From the NCBI GenBank assembly GCA_902362705.1, contig CABIXK010000004.1, positions 62,001 to 126,000 of the forward strand: a stretch of 64,000 nucleotides of DNA, given 5' to 3'. The translations under genes and the position numbers were made by a program. This DNA comes from Rikenellaceae bacterium. Its GTDB lineage: Bacteria > Bacteroidota > Bacteroidia > Bacteroidales > Rikenellaceae. Shown piece by piece: positions 58,573-64,000 of the stretch; positions within the stretch are counted from its first letter, which is position 1; each line of letters opens with the position of its first letter. The notes under the pieces were generated by a model. It saw nothing but the letters and a program-made list of their open reading frames with translations, had not been told where the DNA came from and did no database searches.

Positions 58573-59775
58573 ATGAAATCTCTGCTCCCGATTATCCTCG
58601 CCCTCTCGCTCCTCTTCCCGGCTCCGGCCGCGGCGCAGGAGGTGCTGGTCGGCATGACCGACACGGCGGCCTACTTCCCGCTGCTGCGCGGGCGCAGGGT
58701 GGCCGTGCTGGCCAACCATACGGCCGTGGCTCCGGCCGCGGCATGCGGCGCCGAGGCGCATGCCGACCCTGCCGGGCGGGTCCATCTGGTCGACCTGCTC
58801 CACGACAGGGGCTTCGATCTTACGGGTATCTTCTCGCCCGAGCACGGCTTCCGCGGCACGGCCGATGCGGGCGAGCACGTCCGCAATTCGGTCGACCGGG
58901 CCACGGGCATCCCCATCCGTTCGCTCTACGACGGCAATGCGCGGCGCCCCTCGGCCGGGGCGATGGACTCTTTCGACGTGCTGGTTGTCGACATGCAGGA
59001 CGTGGGGGTGCGCTTCTACACCTATTATATCTCCATGCTGCGGATGATGGAGGCGTGCGCCGACGCGGGGCGCGAGGTGGTGGTGCTCGACCGCCCCAAT
59101 CCCCTCGGCGACAAGGTCGACGGGCCGCTCCTGGATATGCGCTACAAGTCGGGTGTCGGGGCGCTGCCGATCCCCGTACTCCACGGGCTGACGATGGGCG
59201 AGATCGCCCGCATGGCCGTGGGCGAGGGGTGGACCCCTCCGTGCGGGCTGCGCGTGGTGCCGTGCCGCAACTACACCCACGCGACCGAGTACGTGCTGCC
59301 CGTAGCGCCGTCGCCCAACCTGCCTGCGCAGCGCTCCGTCTACCTCTATCCGACGCTGTGCCTCTTCGAGGGGACGGTCTTGAGCGTGGGCCGTGGCACC
59401 GATCGCCCCTTCGAGTGTTACGGCCACCCGGCGCTCCGCGGCGACGGCTTCGACTTCGCGTTCACGCCGCGCCCCACGGCGGGCGCGAAGCAGCCGCTCT
59501 TCGAGGGCGAGCGCTGCTACGGCCGCGACCTCGGCGGGATGCCGCTCTCGGAGGCGCGCGAGGTGGGCCTCACGCTCGAATACCTGGTCGACGCCTACCG
59601 CCGCCTGGGGTTGGGCGAGCGCTTCTTCAAGCCGATCTTCGAGAAGCTGGTCGGCGTGGGCTACGTGCGCGAGATGATCGTCGCCGGCGCCTCGGCCGAC
59701 GAGATCCGGGCCCGCTGGGCCGGGGATGTCGCCCGCTACAGGCAACTGCGCGAGCGTTATCTGCTCTACGAATAG
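58573..59775 (+). CDS. Exo-beta-N-acetylmuramidase NamZ family (DUF1343)
   Basis: This 400-residue secreted protein has a signal peptide MKSLLPIILALSLLFPAPAAAQ. It has the DUF1343 signatures GRRVAVLANHTAV, GIFSPEHGFRGTADAGEHV, IPIRSLYDG, DVLVVDMQDVGVRFYTYYISML, DRPNPLGDKVDGPLLD and YPTLCLFEGTVLSVGRGTDRPFE. Members from Bacillus and Tannerella act as exo-N-acetylmuramidases (GH171) that free MurNAc from peptidoglycan fragments, so a role in cell-wall recycling or scavenging in the periplasm is likely. The ATG at 58573 lies just after repeat R9 and its AT tract. Confidence 0.9.
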   Translation: MKSLLPIILALSLLFPAPAAAQEVLVGMTDTAAYFPLLRGRRVAVLANHTAVAPAAACGAEAHADPAGRVHLVDLLHDRGFDLTGIFSPEHGFRGTADAGEHVRNSVDRATGIPIRSLYDGNARRPSAGAMDSFDVLVVDMQDVGVRFYTYYISMLRMMEACADAGREVVVLDRPNPLGDKVDGPLLDMRYKSGVGALPIPVLHGLTMGEIARMAVGEGWTPPCGLRVVPCRNYTHATEYVLPVAPSPNLPAQRSVYLYPTLCLFEGTVLSVGRGTDRPFECYGHPALRGDGFDFAFTPRPTAGAKQPLFEGERCYGRDLGGMPLSEAREVGLTLEYLVDAYRRLGLGERFFKPIFEKLVGVGYVREMIVAGASADEIRARWAGDVARYRQLRERYLLYE

Positions 59776-59776
59776 A

Positions 59777-59810
59777 AAAAGACACCGCATCAAAGCGGTG
59801 TCTTTTTTAT
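59777..59810. terminator. Bidirectional terminator
   Basis: AAAAGACACCGC / GCGGTGTCTTTT stem with a 6-base loop, followed by Ts on both strands. It serves the convergent NamZ-like and beta-lactamase-remnant genes. Confidence 0.92.
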
Positions 59811-60058
59811 CGGATCTCCCCGACCACGGCCCGCGCGATGCGGGCGATCGCCCGGGCGTTGACCGCATCCTCTTCGCGCGAGTCGGTGACCAGCACCGCG
59901 AGCGTGCACGAGCGTCCGTCGGACAGGCGCACGGCCACCCCAACGCGGGCGTCGAGCCCCGCGACGATGCGGTCGATGCGGCGTTCGAGCCGCTCGCGGG
60001 GCGACGTGCAGGCCGCTCCGCACCACACGGCGAGCAGCAGCGCGAGCAGGCGTGTCAT
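59807..60058 (-). pseudogene. Gutted class A beta-lactamase-like lipoprotein gene (in-frame internal deletion)
   Basis: The 83-residue frame has a lipoprotein signal (MTRLLALLLAVWCGAAC, Cys17). The following RERLERRIDRIVAGLDARVG and VAVRLSDGRS resemble the start of class A beta-lactamases (…I…G.VGVAV.DG). It then jumps at about residue 51 to TLAVLVTDSREEDAVNARAIARIARAVVG, which resembles their C-terminal strand and helix (..AVFV.DS.E....N..IA.I...V). The SxxK, SDN, ExxLN and KTG motifs, some 200 residues, are missing, so it cannot be an active beta-lactamase. The frame is kept, so a short peptide may still be made. It overlaps the upstream acetyltransferase stop by four bases. Confidence 0.6.
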
Positions 60059-60642
60059 AGGATCTCCTCCCCGGCGATGCGGTCCTCGGGGCCGATGGGG
60101 CGGATGACGCGGCAGGGGTTGCCCGCGGCGACGACCCCCGCGGGGATGTCGCGCGTGACGACGCTCCCGGCGCCGATCACCGTCCCGTCGCCGATCGCGA
60201 CGCCCGGCAGGACGACCGTGTGTCCGCCGATCCAGACGTCGTTGCCGATCGTGATCGGTCGCGAGCGCATGACGCCCTGCGCCCGCTGCGCGGCGTCGAG
60301 GGCGTGGGCCACGGTGTAGAGGCCGCAGTGGGGGCCGATGAAGACGCGGTCGCCGATGGTGACCGGCGCCTCGTCGAGGATCGTGAGGCCCAGGTTGCCG
60401 ACGAAATCCTCGCCGACGGAGATCTGCTCGCCGAAGTCGCAGTGGAAAGGGCTGTGGATCGTGAACCGTCGGCCCGTGCGGCCCAGCAGCTGCCGCAGCA
60501 GGGCCTCGCGCTCCGCGGCGAGCGACGGCGCGAGAGCGTTGAAGCGGAAGAGCAGCTCCTTGGTCCGTTCGAGCGCCTCGGTGATCGGGGGAACTATGCC
60601 GTAGAGCCAGCGGCCCGAGGTCATCTTTTCGAAATCGTTCAT
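60055..60642 (-). CDS. Maltose/galactoside O-acetyltransferase family, left-handed beta-helix
   Basis: This 195-residue acetyl-CoA-dependent sugar O-acetyltransferase has the N-terminal helix FEKMTSGRWLYGI, RFTIHSPFHCDFGEQISVGEDFVGN and hexapeptide repeats. It also has the catalytic His region GPHCGLYTVAHALDAAQRA and IGNDVWIGGHTVVLPGVAIGDGTVIGAGSVVTRDIPAGVVAAGNPCRVIR, all typical of the LacA/Maa group. I start at MNDFEKM (60642). It precedes the beta-lactamase remnant with a four-base overlap. Confidence 0.92.
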   Translation of the reverse strand: MNDFEKMTSGRWLYGIVPPITEALERTKELLFRFNALAPSLAAEREALLRQLLGRTGRRFTIHSPFHCDFGEQISVGEDFVGNLGLTILDEAPVTIGDRVFIGPHCGLYTVAHALDAAQRAQGVMRSRPITIGNDVWIGGHTVVLPGVAIGDGTVIGAGSVVTRDIPAGVVAAGNPCRVIRPIGPEDRIAGEEIL

Positions 60643-60691
60643 GGGGCGGAGATGGGTGGATGAAAAACGATCATTCTTACACACCTAATAA

Positions 60692-60732
60692 AAGAGCGTG
60701 TGCCGAAATCTTCATTCCGACACACGCCCTTT
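60692..60732 (-). terminator. Terminator of the ferredoxin gene
   Basis: Stem around GCGTGTGcCGaa / ttCCGaCACACGC with AAAG/CTTT ends, followed on the minus strand by TCTTTTATT. Confidence 0.8.
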
Positions 60733-60753
60733 CGCTTCGACTCGTCCGGGAAG

Positions 60754-60921
60754 TTACTCCGAAACGATCGCCTCGCTCGGGCAGACGCCTGCGCAGGTGC
60801 CGCAGTCGATGCACTTGTCGGCGTCGATGACATAGATGTCGCCGGCCGAGATCGCCTCTACGGGGCACTCGCCGATGCAGGTACCGCAGGCGACGCAGGA
60901 GTCAGTGATTTTGTAAGCCAT
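60754..60921 (-). CDS. 2[4Fe-4S] ferredoxin
   Basis: This 55-residue ferredoxin carries two cluster motifs, CVACGTCIGECP (from Cys9) and CIDCGTCAGVCP (from Cys37), in the classical clostridial-type duplication (VEAISAGDIY and SEAIVSE after the motifs). It is a cytoplasmic electron carrier for anaerobic oxidoreductases. It is below the size of most ORF searches but is unmistakable. It has its own -7 box and terminator. Confidence 0.97.
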   Translation of the reverse strand: MAYKITDSCVACGTCIGECPVEAISAGDIYVIDADKCIDCGTCAGVCPSEAIVSE

Positions 60922-60962
60922 GGTCTTGATGTTTATTCGTTAATGAAGTGTGTTTGCAAAAG

Positions 60963-60970
60963 CAAATATA
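60963..60970 (-). promoter_or_regulatory. Ferredoxin -7 box
   Basis: TATATTTG on the minus strand, 42 bases upstream of the ferredoxin ATG; any -33 element falls inside the end of serS. Confidence 0.75.
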
Positions 60971-60975
60971 GGATA

Positions 60976-62247
60976 TTATTTGATAATATCAAAACCCGTG
61001 TAGGGAATCAGCACCTCGGGGATGCGGATGCCCTCTGCGGTCTGGTTGTTCTCCAGCAGCGCGGCGACGATGCGGGGCAGGGCCAGCGACGAGCCGTTGA
61101 GCGTGTGGGCCAGCTGCGTCTTCTTCTCGGCGTCGCGGTAGCGGAGCTTCAGACGGTTGGCCTGGAACGACTCGAAGTTCGACACCGACGACACCTCCAG
61201 CCAGCGCTTCTGCGCCTCGGAGTATACCTCGAAGTCGTAGGTCAGCGCCGAGGTGAACGACATGTCGCCGCCGCACAGGCGCAGGATGCGGTAGGGCAGC
61301 CCGAGCGAGCGGACGATCCCCTCGACGTGGGCCACCATGCCGTCGAGCGCCTCGTAGGAGCGCTCGGGCAGCGCCAGCTGCACGATCTCCACCTTGTCGA
61401 ACTGGTGCAGGCGGTTCAGTCCGCGCACGTCCTTGCCGTAGGATCCGGCCTCGCGGCGGAAGCAGGGGGTGTAGGCGGTCATCCGCACGGGGAAGTCCTT
61501 CTCGTCGAGGATCACGTCGCGGAAGATGTTCGTCACGGGCACCTCGGCCGTGGGCACCAGGTAGAAGTTGTCGGCCGTGGCGTGGTACATCTGCCCCTCC
61601 TTGTCGGGGAGCTGTCCCGTGCCGAATCCCGAGGCCTCGTTGACCAGCACCGGGGGTTCGACCTCGAGGTATCCGGCCTGCGTGTTGCAGTCGAGGAAGT
61701 AGTTGATCAGCGCGCGCTGCAGCCGCGCGCCCTTGCCCTTGTAGACGGGGAATCCGGCGCCGGTGAGCTTCACGCCCAGGTCGAAGTCGATGATGTCGTA
61801 CTTGCGCGCCAGCTCCCAGTGGGGCAGCGGGTTCTCGGGCAGCGGGGTGTAGCTCTCCACGAGCTTCACCACGAGGTTGTCCTCGGCCGTGCGCCCCTCG
61901 GGCACGATCTCGGCGGGGAAGTTGGGCAGTGTGACCAGCAGCGTCTGCAACTCGTCCTGCACGCTCTTCGACTCCTCCTGCAGGCGCGTCGACTGCTCCT
62001 TCAGCTCGCCGACGAAGCGCTTGTGCTCCTCCGCCTCGTCGCGGCGGCCCTGACCCATGAGGGCGCCGATCTGCTTGGCGGCCTTGTTCTGTGCGGCGAG
62101 CGTCGAGTCGAGCTCGGCCTGGAGCGCCTTGCGGCGGTCGTCGAGCGCGACGATGCGGTCGATGGCGGCCGCAGCGTCGACGCCCTTCTTGGCGAGTTTG
62201 CGCACGGCGGCCTCGCGGTCGTCGCGGATTTGCTTGAGTGTGAGCAT
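60976..62247 (-). CDS. serS: Seryl-tRNA synthetase
   Basis: This 423-residue class II enzyme charges tRNA-Ser. The N-terminal coiled-coil arm (residues about 1-110) is rich in Lys/Glu heptads. Motif 2 is TPCFRREAGSYGKDVRGLNRLHQFDKVE, motif 3 is LNGSSLALPRIVAALLENNQ, and the serine-binding TAEVPVTN stretch is present. The length is normal. Confidence 0.97.
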   Translation of the reverse strand: MLTLKQIRDDREAAVRKLAKKGVDAAAAIDRIVALDDRRKALQAELDSTLAAQNKAAKQIGALMGQGRRDEAEEHKRFVGELKEQSTRLQEESKSVQDELQTLLVTLPNFPAEIVPEGRTAEDNLVVKLVESYTPLPENPLPHWELARKYDIIDFDLGVKLTGAGFPVYKGKGARLQRALINYFLDCNTQAGYLEVEPPVLVNEASGFGTGQLPDKEGQMYHATADNFYLVPTAEVPVTNIFRDVILDEKDFPVRMTAYTPCFRREAGSYGKDVRGLNRLHQFDKVEIVQLALPERSYEALDGMVAHVEGIVRSLGLPYRILRLCGGDMSFTSALTYDFEVYSEAQKRWLEVSSVSNFESFQANRLKLRYRDAEKKTQLAHTLNGSSLALPRIVAALLENNQTAEGIRIPEVLIPYTGFDIIK

Positions 62248-62285
62248 GGTATTTCGCTTTTTGTGTTTGTCGTCGTTACGAATTG

Positions 62286-62293
62286 CAAAAATA
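62286..62293 (-). promoter_or_regulatory. serS -7 box
   Basis: TATTTTTG on the minus strand, 38 bases upstream of the serS ATG, immediately after the sulfatase terminator. Confidence 0.7.
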
Positions 62294-62295
62294 CG

Positions 62296-62336
62296 AAATT
62301 CGGCGCAAAGTCGTTCGCTTCGCGCCGAATTTTTCG
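62296..62336 (-). terminator. Terminator of the sulfatase gene
   Basis: AAATTCGGCGC / GCGCCGAATTT stem with a 15-base loop. T-rich sequence on the minus strand continues into the serS promoter (TTTCGTATTTTTG). Confidence 0.8.
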
Positions 62337-62351
62337 GACCGGGGGTTCAGC

Positions 62352-63800
62352 CTATTTTTTGCCGAAGAGCGGCCATGCCGGGTCGTCGACGTGCTCGCGG
62401 ACCATCAGCGCCCGCAGCTCCTCGACCTTCTCGGGGTGCTCGGCCGCCAGGTCGTGCTGCTCCGAGGGGTCCTCGTCGATGTTGTAGAGCTCCCAGCGCG
62501 GATTCTGGCTGCGGATGCCCAGGTGGAGCAGCTTCCACGGCCCCTGGCGCACGGCCTGCCGGCCGCCCAGCTCCATGAACTCGAAGTAGAGGTGGTCGTG
62601 CTGCTGCTGGATGCCCTCGCGGCCCTCGAGCAGCGGCATGAGGCTCACGCCGTCGCCCTCGGGAGCCGGGGCTCCCGCCGCGTCGGCGAAGGTGAAGGGG
62701 ATGTCCCAGAATGCGCAGGCGAAGTCGGTGGTGGTGCCCGGGGCGATGTGGCCGGGCCATACGGCGATCATCGGCACGCGGATGCCGCCCTCGTAGAGGT
62801 CGCGCTTGTAGCCGCGCAAGATGCCGTTGCTGTCGAAGAAGTCGGGGTCGGCGCCGCCCTCCATGTGGGGGCCGTTGTCGCTGGCGAAGACGATGAGCGT
62901 GTTCTCGAGCATCCCCTTCTCGCGGAGCTTCTCCACCAGCTCGCCCACGTAGTGGTCCAGGCGCGTGACCATCGCCGCGAAGGCGGCGCGGGGGTGCGTC
63001 TGCGAGCAGTATCCGCCGTGGCGGAAGCCCGGGCCGCTGTCGCAGCCTTTGTAGGGGGTCTCGGGATACATCCCGCGGAAGCGCTGCATGATGCTGTCCT
63101 CGGGGATGATGAGCTCGGCGTGGGGGATCGTCGTGGGGTAGAAGAGCAAGAAGGGCTCGTCGGCCTGCTGTTCGTCGAGGAAGCGCAGCGCCTCGGCATG
63201 GATCAGGTCGGGGGCGTAGGTCCCCTGTCCGTAGGGCACCGCGTCGGTGTTGTCCTCCAGTTCGACGCGCTCCGCGTCGCTCCAGAGGTGGTCGGGGTAG
63301 TAGCTGTGTGCCAGCAGCTGGCAGTTATAGCCGTAGAAACGGTCTACGCCCTGCCGTGCGGGGTCGCCCGTCGAGCCGATGAATCCCAGGCCCCACTTGC
63401 CGAAGGCGCCGGTGCGGTATCCCGCCTGCTTCAGACCCAGGAAGAGCGAGGCCGCGTCGTCGGGCAGCGGGAACTGCCCTTCGGGCTGCTGCTCGACGTT
63501 GCCGCGGATGGGGGTGTGTCCCGAGTGGGTGCCCGTCAAGAGGCACGAGCGCGAGGGCGCCGAGACGGTCGTTCCCGAGTAGCACTGCGTGAAGCGCATG
63601 CCGCTGGCGGCCAGAGCGTCGATGTGGGGGGTCGGGAATCGCTGCTGTCCGTAGCAGCCGAGGTCGCCGTAACCCAGGTCGTCGGCCAGGATGAAGAGGA
63701 TGTTGGGCCGCGGGGCCTTGGCTTTGGGTGCTTCGGAGCACGAGGGAGCCGCTGCCGCGCCGGCGACGAGTGCGCCGCCGAGAAGGAGTCTGCTGTTCAT
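62352..63800 (-). CDS. Serine-type S1-family sulfatase lipoprotein
   Basis: This 482-residue sulfatase starts with a lipoprotein-like signal (ALVAGAAAAPSC, Cys21). NILFILADDLGYGDLGCYG binds calcium. The modification motif is Ser80-Ala-Pro-Ser-Arg84 (VSAPSRSCLLTG), a serine rather than cysteine, so activation to formylglycine would need an anaerobic sulfatase-maturating enzyme (anSME), not encoded in the window. GKWGLGFIG, IPHAELIIP and VFASDNGPH are further active-site motifs. It is probably surface- or periplasm-located and cuts sulfate esters from host or dietary glycans. Single-gene unit. Confidence 0.94.
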   Translation of the reverse strand: MNSRLLLGGALVAGAAAAPSCSEAPKAKAPRPNILFILADDLGYGDLGCYGQQRFPTPHIDALAASGMRFTQCYSGTTVSAPSRSCLLTGTHSGHTPIRGNVEQQPEGQFPLPDDAASLFLGLKQAGYRTGAFGKWGLGFIGSTGDPARQGVDRFYGYNCQLLAHSYYPDHLWSDAERVELEDNTDAVPYGQGTYAPDLIHAEALRFLDEQQADEPFLLFYPTTIPHAELIIPEDSIMQRFRGMYPETPYKGCDSGPGFRHGGYCSQTHPRAAFAAMVTRLDHYVGELVEKLREKGMLENTLIVFASDNGPHMEGGADPDFFDSNGILRGYKRDLYEGGIRVPMIAVWPGHIAPGTTTDFACAFWDIPFTFADAAGAPAPEGDGVSLMPLLEGREGIQQQHDHLYFEFMELGGRQAVRQGPWKLLHLGIRSQNPRWELYNIDEDPSEQHDLAAEHPEKVEELRALMVREHVDDPAWPLFGKK

Positions 63801-63879
63801 GTGTCGGTGTTGTGTGCTTGAAAATCGAAGCTAATATAGTGAAAATTCCGAAAACGGAGGGTCGTTCCATGAAAAATAG

Positions 63880-63887
63880 TATCTTTG
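63880..63887 (+). promoter_or_regulatory. -7 box of the U32 peptidase gene
   Basis: TATCTTTG, 28 bases before the GTG start at 63916. Confidence 0.7.
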
Positions 63888-63915
63888 TACCGACATACAC
63901 CCCTCTTATCTGCTC

Positions 63916-64000
63916 GTGAAACCGATCGAACTGCTCGCCCCCGCCCGGGATTACGCCTCCGCCGTGGCCGCCGTGGACTACGGCGCCGACGCCGTCTATA
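63916..64000 (+). CDS. N-terminal part of a U32-family peptidase / tRNA hydroxylation protein
   Basis: Only 28 codons are inside the window. From a GTG start they read MKPIELLAPARDYASAVAAV and then DYGADAVY, the standard U32 opening (IELLAPAG…A…GADAVY). U32 proteins include collagenase-like peptidases and the TrhP/YegQ family needed for tRNA wobble hydroxylation; the piece is too short to choose between them. Confidence 0.8.
   Translation, partial: MKPIELLAPARDYASAVAAVDYGADAVY

Overview
The window looks like chromosome of a high-GC member of the Bacteroidales, most likely Rikenellaceae/Alistipes-like (inference). The evidence is a SusC/SusD pair, a 286-residue primary sigma factor, a GldH-like lipoprotein, many Bacteroidetes-type promoters with a TAnnTTTG -7 box, and base composition far richer in G+C than Bacteroides. 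I saw no rRNA, tRNA, CRISPR array, prophage, integrase or transposase gene.

Layout. 1-1835: end of an outer-membrane barrel gene overlapping a PCMD-type surface lipoprotein. 1982-5511: rnr and an M20 amidohydrolase. 5666-7980: a SusD gene beside only the last ~85 codons of its SusC partner. 8375-14166: metF, metH and a glutamine cyclotransferase. 14684-19243: TPR protein, tadA, aspS, and an ECF sigma factor with a membrane partner. 19616-28273: tkt (with a tandemly duplicated 3' end), then clpX, clpP, trigger factor and clpC. 28628-35087: YfcE phosphodiesterase, rarA, metK behind a SAM-II riboswitch, a DegP protease and rpoD. 35235-35858: an AT-rich island with a frameshifted lipoprotein gene. 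35861-40526: a membrane protein, ung, alkaline phosphatase, and a BlaI/M56 pair whose M56 protein carries permuted SusC/TonB modules. 41134-48369: MATE pump, ricT, gldH, trmB, queG, acyl-CoA synthetase. 48679-58386: DUF2723 membrane protein, RhlE-type helicase, cysS, second MATE pump, cytidylate-kinase-like protein, prfB. 58573-64000: NamZ-type exo-muramidase, a gutted beta-lactamase, an acetyltransferase, a ferredoxin, serS, a serine-type sulfatase and the start of a U32 peptidase.

How genes work together. metF, metH and metK cover methyl-folate reduction, methionine synthesis and SAM synthesis; only metK has the SAM-II riboswitch. tig, clpP, clpX and clpC form a proteostasis block. ricT-gldH-trmB and MATE-kinase-prfB are close-packed runs with overlaps or short gaps.

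The most unusual content is between genes. At least nine loci carry a family of GC-rich palindromic elements (about 70-250 bp, core GCAGCC...GGCTGC), often flanked by AT-rich tracts made of GTGAAAAGT- or AATTCATAATTC-like words. Three of them (14202-14295, 30684-30765, 41033-41126) sit next to a second, roughly 90-bp element with a -7 promoter box at each end and a central hairpin whose stem shows compensatory base changes. In at least two of the three cases the element supplies the likely promoter of the next gene. This pairing of a palindromic element with a double-promoter element is the best candidate here for something not yet described.
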